NCBI GenBank assembly: GCA_017462965.1
Contig: JAFTQC010000049.1
Location: forward strand, 37,121-101,120
Length of the DNA stretch: 64,000 nt
Direction of reading: 5' to 3'
Source of the DNA: Clostridia bacterium
GTDB taxonomy: Bacteria > Bacillota > Clostridia > TANB77 > UBA1234
In this document: positions 29,632 to 39,650 of the stretch, one piece after another
How the letters are laid out: every line of letters starts with the position of its first letter
Numbering within the stretch: position 1 is the stretch's first letter
Notes under the pieces: generated by a model
Databases searched by the model: none
What the model was told of the DNA's origin: nothing
What the model saw: the letters and a program-made list of their open reading frames with translations, nothing else
Translations under genes and position numbers: made by a program

Positions 29632-30831
29632 ATGGAAAATTTACTTGGTACAATCTCAATGGGCGTAAGGGCGCCAATAATAAGGGAAGGAGACAATATT
29701 GCTGAAGTAGTAGCTACTTCTGTAATTAATGCAAGTAAAGCACATGGTATTCCAATTCAAACGAAAGATGTCATCGCTGTTACTGAATCGGTTGTTGCAC
29801 GTGCTGAAGGTAACTATGTTACCGTGGATAAAATTGCTGAAGATGTGAAGGCTTTGTTTGGCAATGAAACAATTGGTGTCATTTTCCCAATACTAAGTCG
29901 AAATAGATTTGCAATGTGTTTCAAAGGCATTTGCAGAGCGGCTAAAAAGGTTGTTTTGATGCTTAGCTTTCCTGCTGATGAGGTAGGAAATCATTTAGTT
30001 TCAGCGCAGGAGATGCTTCAAAAAGGTGTATCTAGGGATGCGATATTAACTGAAGAAAAATATCGTGAGATCTTTGGTTATACGAAGCATGAGTTTACCG
30101 GCGTGGACTACATTGAATATTACAAGGAGTTGGCACAATCTGAAAATTGTGAAATTGAAGTTGTGCTTGCGAATGATTGTAGAGCTGTAATGGCCTACAC
30201 GAAACACATACTTTGTGCAGACATTCATACAAGAGAAATGACAAAACAAATTCTTAAAGATGCGGGAGCTAGCTACGTTTGTGGACTTGATGATATTTGC
30301 GTAAAACCTGCTGAAGGAATGCATACAGGTTATAACGCAAAGTATGGTCTTCTTGGAAGCAACAAAGCAGATGAAGAGAGAGTAAAGCTATTTCCTCAAA
30401 GTGGCGAGGCAGTTGTTCTTGAAATTCAAAGAATTATTAAAGAACAAACTGGCATCGAAGTCGAAGCAATGGTATATGGCGACGGAGCTTTTAAAGATCC
30501 TGTGGGTAAGATTTGGGAGCTTGCAGATCCTGTCGTGTCGCCAGCTTATACAGAAGGACTTTGCGGTAGACCTAATGAACTTAAGCTGAAAGCTCTTGCT
30601 GATGGTAAGTATGCTATGCTTTCTGGAGATGCTTTGAAAGAAGCTATCAAAGAAGAAATAAAGACGAAAGGTGATAATCTTGTTGGAAACATGGCATCGC
30701 AAGGTACGACGCCTAGACAGATAACAGATTTACTTGGATCTCTTGCAGACTTAACTTCAGGAAGTGGCGACAAGGGAACACCAATAATTTGGATAAAAGG
30801 ATATTTCAAGAACTATGCGGATGAAGCATAA
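29632..30831 (+). CDS. CofE-like protein (coenzyme F420 gamma-glutamyl ligase family)
   Basis: 399 residues matching the F420-0:gamma-glutamyl ligase fold: GVRAPIIREGDNIAEVV at the start, then DVIAVTESVVARAEGNYV, a central DCRAVMAYTKHILCADIHTR, VYGDGAFKDPVGKIWELADP and SGDKGTPIIWIKGYFKN. True CofE adds glutamate to coenzyme F420 using GTP. Clostridia generally lack F420, so the substrate of this branch is unknown. G+C is a little higher than in the neighbours. AGGGGGA precedes the ATG, and the gene is monocistronic with its own promoter and terminator. Confidence 0.75.
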   Translation: MENLLGTISMGVRAPIIREGDNIAEVVATSVINASKAHGIPIQTKDVIAVTESVVARAEGNYVTVDKIAEDVKALFGNETIGVIFPILSRNRFAMCFKGICRAAKKVVLMLSFPADEVGNHLVSAQEMLQKGVSRDAILTEEKYREIFGYTKHEFTGVDYIEYYKELAQSENCEIEVVLANDCRAVMAYTKHILCADIHTREMTKQILKDAGASYVCGLDDICVKPAEGMHTGYNAKYGLLGSNKADEERVKLFPQSGEAVVLEIQRIIKEQTGIEVEAMVYGDGAFKDPVGKIWELADPVVSPAYTEGLCGRPNELKLKALADGKYAMLSGDALKEAIKEEIKTKGDNLVGNMASQGTTPRQITDLLGSLADLTSGSGDKGTPIIWIKGYFKNYADEA

Positions 30832-30835
30832 GTGA

Positions 30836-30882
30836 AAAAACTGCATTGATGAGTTTTAATTAATTCATCAATGCAGTTTTTA
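30836..30882. terminator. Bidirectional terminator between convergent genes
   Basis: AAAAACTGCATTGATGA pairs with TCATCAATGCAGTTTTT. It contains the stop codon of the minus-strand gene that ends at 30860. Confidence 0.88.
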
Positions 30883-31426
30883 TTTCTGGCATTTTACACT
30901 TTATGCCACACCATTCCTTAAGTTCACCGGTATATATTATTTTAGCATTATCAAGCTTAGTAAATTGATATGGCCTCATTTTAACGAGAGTATTAGGAAT
31001 TTCAATTCCTGCTGTTTGCAAAACATGTCCAACAAAGGCACTACAAAAAAATTTATTTTCGTGAGGGAATGTAATGTCCGTTTTTGCAAAGAATAAGTTT
31101 GGTATATCAAATTTATAATCTGTTGGATGTTTAATGAAATGATTAATTGTTTTGCAAATTGAATCATATTGTTCATCCGTAACCTCTTTTTTTATTACCA
31201 TACATGGAACATATTTAAATCTTCCAAAGACATGAGTAAATGCATTTTCAATAAGAAATCCACCAATTAATGGATTATAAGGTCTTAGTCTTCCGAAAGA
31301 ATATAAATTTTCAAATTTATCATCAAGGCATAAGGAAGCATGATTATAATCTTCTGCAGTAGCAAATTTGATGACTTTTGAAAGAATTGTTCCAGATTGA
31401 GTAAGAATTATGTATATATTTTTCAC
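30860..31426 (-). CDS. Permuted papain-like (YiiX/YycO-type) hydrolase
   Basis: 188 residues. The histidine motif DYNHASLCLDDKF (near residue 28) comes before the cysteine motif KFFCSAFVGHVLQTAG (near residue 125), the reversed order of permuted NlpC/P60-like enzymes. These usually act on amide bonds of lipids or peptidoglycan; the substrate is unknown. No signal peptide is seen. The start is GTG 31426, with AGGAGG seven bases upstream on the minus strand. The stop lies inside the shared terminator. Confidence 0.7.
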   Translation of the reverse strand: MKNIYIILTQSGTILSKVIKFATAEDYNHASLCLDDKFENLYSFGRLRPYNPLIGGFLIENAFTHVFGRFKYVPCMVIKKEVTDEQYDSICKTINHFIKHPTDYKFDIPNLFFAKTDITFPHENKFFCSAFVGHVLQTAGIEIPNTLVKMRPYQFTKLDNAKIIYTGELKEWCGIKCKMPEIKTALMN

Positions 31427-31502
31427 AGTAAAACCTCCTACAGTTAAATTATAGCACAGGGTTAATATTTCGTAAACATGAAAAATCTTCTAACTGTTCG
31501 CG

Positions 31503-31531
31503 TTGCAAAAAATGCGAACTTATGTTACAAT
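31503..31531 (+). promoter_or_regulatory. uvrA promoter with an SOS (LexA) box
   Basis: TTGCAA at 31503-31508, 17 bases, TACAAT at 31526-31531. A LexA-type site, CGAAC-TTAT-GTTAC at 31515-31528, covers the spacer and -10 and matches the Firmicutes box CGAAC-N4-GTTCG with changes only in the last two bases. An overlapping GTTCGC/GCGAAC inverted repeat spans 31496-31519. Confidence 0.75.
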
Positions 31532-31613
31532 TTACCCTGTGGGTGTATATAAAAAAAGCCTATAAACCAGGGGTTACATATATAAATACTCTGTGAATCC
31601 TAAGGGGGATAAA

Positions 31614-34439
31614 ATGATAGAAAATATAACAATTAAAGGTGCAAAAGTTAACAATTTGAAAAATATAGATATAACTATTCCAAGGGATAAACTTGTTGTA
31701 GTTACTGGACTTAGTGGTAGCGGTAAGTCTTCACTTGCGTTTGATACAATTTATGCAGAAGGACAACGTAGATATGTTGAAAGTCTTTCATCATACGCAA
31801 GACAATTCTTAGGAATAATGGAAAAACCAGATGTTGAATATATTGAAGGTTTATCACCTGCAATTTCAATTGATCAGAAGACAACATCAAAAAATCCTCG
31901 TTCTACAGTGGGCACGGTTACAGAAATTTATGATTATTTAAGGCTTATGTATGCGAGAATTGGTGTTCCACATTGTCCGAAATGTGGAAGAGAAATTAAG
32001 CAACAATCAATTGATCAAATAATAGATGCAATAATGAATTTAGGCGAAGGAACTAAAATTCAAGTGTTAGCACCAGTCGTTCGTGGTAGAAAAGGTGAGT
32101 ATACAAAACTTATAGAGGATGCAAAAAAAGATGGATTTGCAAGAGTTAGAGTTGATGGAACAACATATGATTTGAGTGAAGATGAAATAAAAATGACAAA
32201 AACTAAAAAGCATAATATAGAGATTGTTGTAGATAGAATTGTTGTTAAAGATGCAATAAAAAATAGACTTACTGATTCTGTTGAAACAGCGTTAAAATAT
32301 GCGAATAAACTTGTTTTAATAGATGTGGTTGACGGTGAAGAAATTTTGTTTTCACAAAACTATTCTTGTCCAGATTGTAATATTAGCATTGAAGAATTGA
32401 CTCCGAGAATGTTTTCTTTTAACAATCCTTTTGGAGCTTGTCCAACATGTAGTGGGCTTGGAACGATTCAAAAAATTGATCCATACTTAGTTATGCCTGA
32501 TACAAGTATTTCGTTCTTAGATGGCGGTTTAAAAGGAATGGGCTGGAATCAAGCCAAAGAAAATAATATGGGAGTGATGTATCTTAAATCGCTTGGTGCG
32601 CATTATAAAGTTGATGTTTCAAAGCCGATAAAGGATTTGCCAGAAGATTTTGTAAATAAAGTATTATACGGAACTGGTGATGAAAAAATAGATTTTAGAT
32701 ATGAAAGTGCAGCGGGTATTAGAAACTTTACAGCGCCATTTGAAGGTGTAGTAAATACAATGGAAAGACGTTATAGAGAAACGTCGTCAAATGGCATGAG
32801 AGAGTTTTATGAGATGTATATGGCAGAATCTCATTGCTATGAATGTGATGGCGCAAGACTTAACAAGGCAGCACTTGCAGTTACTGTGGGAGATAAGAAT
32901 ATACATGAATTAACGACATTATCGATAACAGAGATAAAAGAATTTATTTCGAATTTAAAATTAACTCAAAAGCAAGAAATGATAGCTCATCAAATATTAA
33001 AAGAACTACATGCAAGATTGCAATTCTTAATTGATGTTGGATTAGACTATTTGACATTAGCGAGAAGTGCAGGAACATTGTCAGGCGGTGAAGCACAAAG
33101 AATTAGGCTCGCAACACAGATAGGTTCAGGATTAACAGGAGTTCTTTATATACTTGACGAGCCAAGCATAGGACTGCATCAAAGAGATAATGAAAAGTTA
33201 ATAGCTACATTGAAAAAATTAAGAGACCTAGGAAATACATTAATTGTGGTAGAACATGATGAAGATACAATGTATGCTGCTGACCATATAATCGATATAG
33301 GACCAGGCGCTGGTGTGCATGGTGGAAATGTTATAGCAGAAGGAACTGCAGAGGAAATTAAGAAAAACGAAAAATCAATTACAGGTAAATATTTAAGTGG
33401 TAAATTGAAAATTGAGGTTCCTGAAAAAAGAAGAAAAGGGAACAAAAAGTATCTAGAGATTATTGAAGCGGCTGAAAATAACTTGAAGGATGTAAATGTA
33501 AAAATACCACTTGGTAAAATGGTTGCAGTTACAGGTGTTTCAGGTTCAGGAAAGTCTTCACTTATAAATGAAGTATTATACAAAAAACTTGCAAATGATT
33601 TAAATAGAGCATCACTTAGACCTGGAAAATGTAAAGAAATAAAAGGAATAGACAATTTAGATAAAGTAATTGCAATCGATCAATCGCCAATAGGAAGAAC
33701 TCCTCGCTCAAATCCTGCGACGTACGTAGGTGTATTTGATTTGATAAGAGATTTATTTGCGGAGACAAATGAAGCAAAGCTTAGAGGATATTCAAAAGGA
33801 AGATTTAGCTTTAATGTAAGTGGAGGACGCTGCGAAGCTTGTGAGGGCGAAGGAATAACTAAAATAGAAATGCATTTCTTATCAGATGTTTATGTTCCAT
33901 GTGATGTATGTAACGGAAAAAGATATAACAGAGAAACATTAGAAGTTAAATATAAAGGAAAAAACATTTATGATGTTTTAGAAATGACAGTAGAAGAAGC
34001 TTTAGAATTCTTCACTAATATACCAAGAATAAAAAATAAAATTCAAACATTATATGATGTAGGACTTGGATATATCAAACTTGGACAATCTTCGACAACT
34101 TTATCAGGAGGAGAAGCACAAAGAATAAAATTAGCTAACGAATTATGTCGAAAATCGACAGGTAAAACAATGTATATTTTAGATGAACCTACAACAGGCC
34201 TTCATACAGCAGATATTCATAAACTTATTAGCATATTAGATAGATTAGTTGATGCTGGAAATAGCATGATAATAATTGAACATAATCTAGATATGATAAA
34301 AGTTGCAGATCATATAATTGATTTAGGTCCAGAAGGCGGAATTCGTGGAGGAGAAATAATAGCGGAAGGTACACCAGAAGAAATTTCTAAAAACGAAAAT
34401 TCACATACAGGCAGATTTTTAAAGAAATTTTTAAAATAA
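31614..34439 (+). CDS. uvrA: Excinuclease ABC subunit A
   Basis: 941 residues with two ABC-type halves. The first Walker A is [20 protein letters not shown] and the second [19 protein letters not shown]; signature motifs [19 protein letters not shown] and [17 protein letters not shown] follow. Zinc-binding CPKCGREI and the CPDC/CPTC and CEACEGEG cysteine modules are present. UvrA recognises damaged DNA and loads UvrB in nucleotide excision repair. The ATG at 31614 follows AAGGGGG; the ORF extends to 31593 without support. uvrB is not adjacent. Control by LexA is likely from the box in the promoter. Confidence 0.97.
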   Translation: MIENITIKGAKVNNLKNIDITIPRDKLVVVTGLSGSGKSSLAFDTIYAEGQRRYVESLSSYARQFLGIMEKPDVEYIEGLSPAISIDQKTTSKNPRSTVGTVTEIYDYLRLMYARIGVPHCPKCGREIKQQSIDQIIDAIMNLGEGTKIQVLAPVVRGRKGEYTKLIEDAKKDGFARVRVDGTTYDLSEDEIKMTKTKKHNIEIVVDRIVVKDAIKNRLTDSVETALKYANKLVLIDVVDGEEILFSQNYSCPDCNISIEELTPRMFSFNNPFGACPTCSGLGTIQKIDPYLVMPDTSISFLDGGLKGMGWNQAKENNMGVMYLKSLGAHYKVDVSKPIKDLPEDFVNKVLYGTGDEKIDFRYESAAGIRNFTAPFEGVVNTMERRYRETSSNGMREFYEMYMAESHCYECDGARLNKAALAVTVGDKNIHELTTLSITEIKEFISNLKLTQKQEMIAHQILKELHARLQFLIDVGLDYLTLARSAGTLSGGEAQRIRLATQIGSGLTGVLYILDEPSIGLHQRDNEKLIATLKKLRDLGNTLIVVEHDEDTMYAADHIIDIGPGAGVHGGNVIAEGTAEEIKKNEKSITGKYLSGKLKIEVPEKRRKGNKKYLEIIEAAENNLKDVNVKIPLGKMVAVTGVSGSGKSSLINEVLYKKLANDLNRASLRPGKCKEIKGIDNLDKVIAIDQSPIGRTPRSNPATYVGVFDLIRDLFAETNEAKLRGYSKGRFSFNVSGGRCEACEGEGITKIEMHFLSDVYVPCDVCNGKRYNRETLEVKYKGKNIYDVLEMTVEEALEFFTNIPRIKNKIQTLYDVGLGYIKLGQSSTTLSGGEAQRIKLANELCRKSTGKTMYILDEPTTGLHTADIHKLISILDRLVDAGNSMIIIEHNLDMIKVADHIIDLGPEGGIRGGEIIAEGTPEEISKNENSHTGRFLKKFLK

Positions 34440-34528
34440 TAAATGTGTTTGAAAATGATTATGTTTTCTTAACATAATTGCATCGTCAAACCCTTGAGCC
34501 GCAACGATTTGACAGGAAGATTTATACT

Positions 34529-34557
34529 TTGACATTTTACTCAATTTGTGTTATACT
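34529..34557 (+). promoter_or_regulatory. Promoter of veg
   Basis: TTGACA at 34529-34534, 17 bases, TATACT at 34552-34557, about 30 bases before the GTG start. Confidence 0.75.
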
Positions 34558-34589
34558 GTCGCCATACTTAAGAATAAGGGGTGGTTTTC

Positions 34590-34892
34590 GTGGGGATAGA
34601 AAAGAAAGATGTTAATGAGTTAAGAGAGACTATAAAAGGGTGTGTTGGTCAAAAAGTTTTACTTCGTGGAAGTCTTGGAAGAAATAAATCGCTAAACATC
34701 GAAGGAACGCTTATGAGTGCACATCATGATTATTTTTTAATAAAATCAGATGATGGTCCAAACAAACAATCAAACACATATGTTGATGTATTAACAAATT
34801 CAGTAGAACTATCTATCGGCAACAGTGAGAATTACACTTCAATTTTAGATATGGTTAAACCAAATACAAATAATATCAAAGAGAACTTGTAA
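34590..34892 (+). CDS. veg: Veg family protein
   Basis: 100 residues: DVNELRETIKGCVGQKVLLR then SLGRNKSLNIEGTL and VDVLTNSVELSI, matching the Veg family (small beta-barrel protein linked to biofilm control in Bacillus). A GTG start at 34590 is preferred, five bases after AAGGGGTGG; an upstream GTG overlaps that site. Position directly before sipL is a conserved clostridial arrangement. The terminator overlaps the end of the gene. Confidence 0.85.
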   Translation: MGIEKKDVNELRETIKGCVGQKVLLRGSLGRNKSLNIEGTLMSAHHDYFLIKSDDGPNKQSNTYVDVLTNSVELSIGNSENYTSILDMVKPNTNNIKENL

Positions 34893-34908
34893 AAAGTTCT
34901 CTTTTTTG
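34878..34908 (+). terminator. Terminator of veg
   Basis: AAAGAGAACTT, loop GTAAA, AAGTTCTCTTT, and a T run. It overlaps the last codons of veg. Confidence 0.9.
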
Positions 34909-34989
34909 CATTTGCTAGAAAAAATGGTAATAAAGTAAAGTCCTTCTTAATATATTTTAGTGTAAAACTAAAAATTAGGAGGGATTTTT

Positions 34990-36555
34990 TTGAATATAGA
35001 AACAAATAATGAAATTATAAATGTGTGTGAAGTAATTGCAAAAGAAAAGAGAAACGTGATTGTTGAAGGAGAACTTGTTGTACCTGATATAAAGCCAGAC
35101 ATATTAAGTATTGCAGATATAGATGGAGATGTTTTTATAACAAAACGAGAAATAAAAGATGGAAGATTATATATTGAGGGTTCTGCGGATATTAGTGCTA
35201 TTTATTTGGCAGAAGATGAAAAAACATCGATAAGAAGTTTGAATAATATGTTTAATTTTTATGAAACAGTTGATGTACATGGGATTAATGAAGGAAGTAT
35301 AATAGAAATACAGGCGGTAAAGAATCAAATAGAGTATAAGGTTTTAAATGGAAGAAAAATGAGTGTTCGAATTCCTGTTTTACTTATTGTAGTTGTGCGA
35401 AATAATTGTGAGCATACGTTTGTTAGAGAAATTAGTGATGACAGAAATGTAGAAGTTTTAAGTAAAGAAATTGAATTTTCTAATTTAGTTTCATCGAAAT
35501 CACAAGATATTGAAGTGAATGAAACAATAACACTTGGTCAAGAAAATTTACCTATTTCTGAGATATTAAAAGCTAATATAAAAGTAATAAATCCAGATTA
35601 TAAAATAAGTTACAATAAAATTTTAGCTAAAGCTGATGCAATAATAAAAATAATATATATTTCAGATTCTGAAAATCAGTCAATAGAAACATTTGAAGGA
35701 ATAATTCCAGTAATGGGATTTATTAACTATGATGATTTAAATGAATCTTCAAATGTAAAATTAGAATTTAATATTAAGTCATTTACTCTAAGACCAATAT
35801 ATCAAGACTTGAAATCTATGAGTTGTTCTGTTGAAAGTGAAATGGAAGTGAAGGCCGATATATACAAGCAAAATAAAATAGCTGTAATATCAGATTTGTA
35901 TGATCCAGATATTAATTTGAATTGTACATATGAAAATGTATCTATAATTAGCGACCTAATTAATGTCGGCGAAAATGTTGAATTAGTACAAGGGTTAATG
36001 ATTCCTGAATTAGATGATATAAAAATATTAACTATAAATGCAACGCCGACAATTAATAATAAAAATATATTAGATGGAAAAATTGCTGTTGAGGGAAATG
36101 TGGTTTTTGATATTTTGTATTACAATGAAGCAAAAAAAATTATAGAAAATAAAAAAGTAGATTTGCCATATCAACAAGTGCTAAAAGTGCATGAAATAAA
36201 GGGAAATATGGATGTGGATGTAAATGTGACAAGTGATAATATTGAATACAGAAAAGTTGATAGCAGTCAAATTCAAATAAAAGTAAATATGAATTTCAAT
36301 GTTACTGTTAAAGAGGAAATGATGATAGAAGGTGTAAACAGTATTACTGTGTTAGATTCTCAAATAGAGGAAACACCAAGTATTGTTATTTATTATGTGA
36401 AGCCTAATGACTCGCTTTGGAAAATTGCAAAAAATTATAGAAGTACAGTAGCTGAAATTAAGGAATACAATATGCTAAAAGATGATTTAATTTTTCCGAA
36501 TCAACAATTAATAATACCTAAGAGAAGTAAAAAAATGCCTGTAGAAATATTATGA
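34990..36555 (+). CDS. sipL: SipL-like spore coat morphogenetic protein (SPOCS and LysM domains)
   Basis: 521 residues with repeated SPOCS/DUF3794 units (about residues 1-130, 165-290 and 310-440) and a C-terminal LysM domain, VKPNDSLWKIAKNY to LIFPNQQLIIPKR (about residues 465-510). In Clostridioides SipL binds SpoIVA and anchors the spore coat. The start is TTG at 34990 with AGGAGGG upstream. yunB follows after one base, so the two form an operon; veg lies upstream. Confidence 0.87.
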   Translation: MNIETNNEIINVCEVIAKEKRNVIVEGELVVPDIKPDILSIADIDGDVFITKREIKDGRLYIEGSADISAIYLAEDEKTSIRSLNNMFNFYETVDVHGINEGSIIEIQAVKNQIEYKVLNGRKMSVRIPVLLIVVVRNNCEHTFVREISDDRNVEVLSKEIEFSNLVSSKSQDIEVNETITLGQENLPISEILKANIKVINPDYKISYNKILAKADAIIKIIYISDSENQSIETFEGIIPVMGFINYDDLNESSNVKLEFNIKSFTLRPIYQDLKSMSCSVESEMEVKADIYKQNKIAVISDLYDPDINLNCTYENVSIISDLINVGENVELVQGLMIPELDDIKILTINATPTINNKNILDGKIAVEGNVVFDILYYNEAKKIIENKKVDLPYQQVLKVHEIKGNMDVDVNVTSDNIEYRKVDSSQIQIKVNMNFNVTVKEEMMIEGVNSITVLDSQIEETPSIVIYYVKPNDSLWKIAKNYRSTVAEIKEYNMLKDDLIFPNQQLIIPKRSKKMPVEIL

Positions 36556-36556
36556 T

Positions 36557-37237
36557 ATGTCAGAGCGTTTTGGAATAAGAAAGTCAAATAAGAAAAGTAC
36601 ATTTTTTAATTTGTTGTTATTGTTGTTTAGTATATTGTTTGCGTTTAATACAGTAACTAAATATATAGAACCTACACTTATGGAACTATGTAATGTAAGA
36701 GCGGAAAGCTTGGGAATATCTATATCAAACGAAGTTGTTGAAGAAGTAATGAGAGATGTAGGATATTTAGATTTAATAATACTAGATAGAAATGAAGAAG
36801 GAAAGATTCTTGCATTAAGAGCAAATGTAATGGAAATGAATCGAATAGCTTCAGAGATTTCTAAGAGAATACAAGAGAAAAATGATAAATTAGAAGCATC
36901 ATATATAAAAATACCAATAGGAAATTTTACTGGAAATAGCTTACTTGCAGGTCATGGACCAGCAATAGAGGTTAAGATAATTTCAACGGGTACAGTAAAC
37001 ATTGAATTTAAAACAGAATTCCTTTCAACAGGAATAAATCAAACAAGACATAGAGTTTTTCTTGAAATAAAAAGTAAGATGGGAATAGTTGCGCCTTTTA
37101 CAAGTAAAAGAGTAGAAGTGATAAATGAAGTGAACGTTGCTGAAACAGTTTTGATAGGAGACGTACCTGTAACATATTATAATTTAGAAGGTGTTGAAGA
37201 TTTAACAACGGATGATACTTTAAATATGTGGGAATAG
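36557..37237 (+). CDS. yunB: Sporulation protein YunB
   Basis: 226 residues. A basic N-terminus (MSERFGIRKSNKKS) is followed by one membrane helix (about residues 16-36) and a YunB domain with MRDVGYLDLIILDRNEEGKI, IGNFTGNSLLAGHGP and GINQTRHRVFLEI. In Bacillus yunB is sigma-E controlled and needed for normal sporulation. It is translationally close-coupled to sipL. Both neighbours support a role in coat or envelope formation. Confidence 0.88.
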   Translation: MSERFGIRKSNKKSTFFNLLLLLFSILFAFNTVTKYIEPTLMELCNVRAESLGISISNEVVEEVMRDVGYLDLIILDRNEEGKILALRANVMEMNRIASEISKRIQEKNDKLEASYIKIPIGNFTGNSLLAGHGPAIEVKIISTGTVNIEFKTEFLSTGINQTRHRVFLEIKSKMGIVAPFTSKRVEVINEVNVAETVLIGDVPVTYYNLEGVEDLTTDDTLNMWE

Positions 37238-37250
37238 AAATATAATCTCC

Positions 37251-37279
37251 TTGTAATGTAAAACTAAAAATAATATAAT
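37251..37279 (+). promoter_or_regulatory. Promoter of the 37305 gene
   Basis: TTGTAA at 37251-37256, 17 bases, TATAAT at 37274-37279, 26 bases before the ATG. Confidence 0.65.
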
Positions 37280-37304
37280 TATAGTAAGAGAGCGAGGGAA
37301 TTAT

Positions 37305-39404
37305 ATGTATTATATAAATGAGCGAGATATAGAAGTTGAAATACAAAATGAAGAAAGTATATATATTGATAATAATTCTAAGTTTTATGAATACGTAAGA
37401 AGACTCGTATTACCTGAGCAGAAAATGCGAGTAATTCATGACAAAATTCAAGATAATATGGGAAATTATACAGTAGAGGATTATAATGATTTAATAAATT
37501 CAATACAATCAATAATAGATAGAATAATGCAGTTGATGGAACGAAGAGCACTTACGTCAAAGCGAGTAGGTGAAAATGCTGAAATTTCTAAAGCAATAGA
37601 AGAAGGCGATAGAGACGAAAGTTTTGAGGATTTTAGATTGCAGGATGAAATATTAGAGAATGCAATAAATAATTTAGATAAATATTCAACGGACCCTAAC
37701 CCTGTTGTTACATTTGCTATAATCGAAAATACGGAACGTGTGGTGTCGAATTTAGAGGGAAGTATAACAAATTTTGAAAAAGAAATTGGATTGATATTAC
37801 CAAGACCGGAGAAAACAGTTGATGAGATTTCTAGTCAAATATTAAAAAGGCATCAAGTTAATCCTGAATCATTTGCGTATGCGCCTATTTCAAGAGGAAT
37901 CGAAAGAGATGTTCTACTTGGAGAAGCAATAAATACGGCAGCATTTCATTTTGAGAGGCAACCTGTTGCAAAGGATATTTATAATGGATTGCAAAGAATT
38001 TCAAATAGAAGTAGACGAATTTCTCAAAGTAGATATGAACATTATGATATGTACAGAGGAACGGGGGAAACAAATCCAGAAGTTTTGATAGGAGCTAATG
38101 GTGAGAATTTTTATAATAGAATTAGTCCTTTAGATCAAAAAACAATTGAAGGTTGCGGACAGATAATTAGGTATTCGATAGATGGAAATGCACCAGCAGT
38201 GAAGAGTGTTACAGAACAACTAGATTCTGATTTAAGTAGAATATCAAATTTTGAAGAAGCGCTAGTTGATGTAAGTAGAACACATGAAAAGGCGAGAGAT
38301 AGACATAGCAGGTCTAGAAAATATGTACCTAAAATTAAGCAAAATAGCGTAAGAAGACTTTTAGATAAAATAAACAAAAAAGCATTAGGGATTGGTGTAG
38401 CGGTTGCACTGGGAACATCTTTAGTAATAACTGGAATAAACATGGCTACTACATTAAATGATATTACGAAAGAATCAGAAATTACTAATGTTAGAGGAGG
38501 ATATACAGAAATTACAGAGTTGCCAACAACCATACAAATAAGCGATTCATATGAAATACCAGGTGATGATAATGTAATTGTACCAACTGTAACTGAGCAA
38601 CCTGATCTTGAGCCTGAAGTTGATACTCAGGTAAAAACAGATATAGAACCGGTGCTTGAACCTGATGATGAACCTGAGATTGAAGAGAAGAAAGTTACTA
38701 CCTTTCCACCACCGCTACGTAAAGGTCCGCTTGAAAGCCTAGTTGAAAATATGTCAGATGAAGAGGTATCAAAATATGCTACGGCATTTAGAGAAGGTAA
38801 TGATAATATAAAATATTTCAGAGATGCATATGTAATAGCAAATTGGGGACGATATGAGAATGACAGAGAGTTTTTAACAGAAGCTTTTAAAGAATGTGAT
38901 ACAAGAATTGATATGGTAGATTATTATGGCGATTCTCATCAACTTGCATATCAAATGATTGAGTTAATGGATACTTTAATAAAAAGTGAAATTGCAGAAG
39001 CTTTGGAAGAAAAAGGTATGGATGTAGAAGAAAATAAGATTAATCTATATGTTACATTTAATTCTGGTGACAAGGTAAATGGATATGATATTCGTTATGG
39101 AGAAGGTCAAGATGAAGATATGATTGTGCTTGCACGCTCGGTTCATATGAAAGGAACTATGTTAGATACGGCGATAAGAAGTCGCTATGAATTAGAAAGA
39201 GCAGCGGCTATAGTTGCCACTTTTGATCCTAACGCAATAATGGCAAATGCTACACAAAACTGTTATAGAATATTTGAAGCATATATGAGTGGAAAAGTTG
39301 ATTTGATAAAAAGAGGTGAATTGTCAGATATAAGAATAGAAAACTCGAAAGGATTCAGAGAGGTTGAAGGAGATTCTTTAGAATATGATGAAGATGACAG
39401 ATAG
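37305..39404 (+). CDS. Large single-pass membrane protein of unknown function
   Basis: 699 residues. The N-terminal 360 residues are helical and highly charged, with no Cys-rich or enzyme motif I recognise. A membrane helix sits near residues 366-384 (GIGVAVALGTSLVITGINMA). An outer stalk rich in Pro, Glu and Asp follows (about residues 400-470, repeating EP and DPE-type units, ending KKVTTFPPPLRKG). The last 220 residues form a helical domain. No signal peptide, so the N-terminal part is probably cytoplasmic. It follows yunB but has its own promoter. Function unknown. Confidence 0.7.
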   Translation: MYYINERDIEVEIQNEESIYIDNNSKFYEYVRRLVLPEQKMRVIHDKIQDNMGNYTVEDYNDLINSIQSIIDRIMQLMERRALTSKRVGENAEISKAIEEGDRDESFEDFRLQDEILENAINNLDKYSTDPNPVVTFAIIENTERVVSNLEGSITNFEKEIGLILPRPEKTVDEISSQILKRHQVNPESFAYAPISRGIERDVLLGEAINTAAFHFERQPVAKDIYNGLQRISNRSRRISQSRYEHYDMYRGTGETNPEVLIGANGENFYNRISPLDQKTIEGCGQIIRYSIDGNAPAVKSVTEQLDSDLSRISNFEEALVDVSRTHEKARDRHSRSRKYVPKIKQNSVRRLLDKINKKALGIGVAVALGTSLVITGINMATTLNDITKESEITNVRGGYTEITELPTTIQISDSYEIPGDDNVIVPTVTEQPDLEPEVDTQVKTDIEPVLEPDDEPEIEEKKVTTFPPPLRKGPLESLVENMSDEEVSKYATAFREGNDNIKYFRDAYVIANWGRYENDREFLTEAFKECDTRIDMVDYYGDSHQLAYQMIELMDTLIKSEIAEALEEKGMDVEENKINLYVTFNSGDKVNGYDIRYGEGQDEDMIVLARSVHMKGTMLDTAIRSRYELERAAAIVATFDPNAIMANATQNCYRIFEAYMSGKVDLIKRGELSDIRIENSKGFREVEGDSLEYDEDDR

Positions 39405-39413
39405 AAGTTATTA

Positions 39414-39442
39414 TTGACACACATTTACATAATTGCTAAAAT
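39414..39442 (+). promoter_or_regulatory. Strong promoter of the 39509 small gene
   Basis: TTGACA at 39414-39419, 17 bases, TAAAAT at 39437-39442. Confidence 0.75.
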
Positions 39443-39508
39443 AATTTCGAAACAATGGTAGTTTACACTTCAAATAAAGCTATTTTAAAGAAGGAGGATA
39501 GGTGCCAC

Positions 39509-39622
39509 ATGATTGCGAAGATAAAATCATTTGTGTGTACGGTTGCTCTCATACTCGTGATAGGAACGATTTTTCGGTTGATAGTGAGTCCGCTTTTGAG
39601 ATACTTCAATGTGATTCCGTGA
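39509..39622 (+). CDS. 37-residue membrane peptide in a small cassette
   Basis: ATG 39509 lies nine bases after AAGGAGGA, and the frame ends at TGA 39620-39622. The peptide is almost entirely hydrophobic after a basic start: MIAKIKSFVCTVALILVIGT then IFRLIVSPLLRYFNVIP. It looks like a single-span small membrane protein. Codon 23 is CGG (in IFRL), read as Arg if the frame stays intact. G+C is higher than in the flanks. It has a strong promoter and a terminator-like repeat downstream. Confidence 0.55.
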   Translation: MIAKIKSFVCTVALILVIGTIFRLIVSPLLRYFNVIP

Positions 39623-39650
39623 ATAATCGAAACAGAAATTCTGAATTTTT

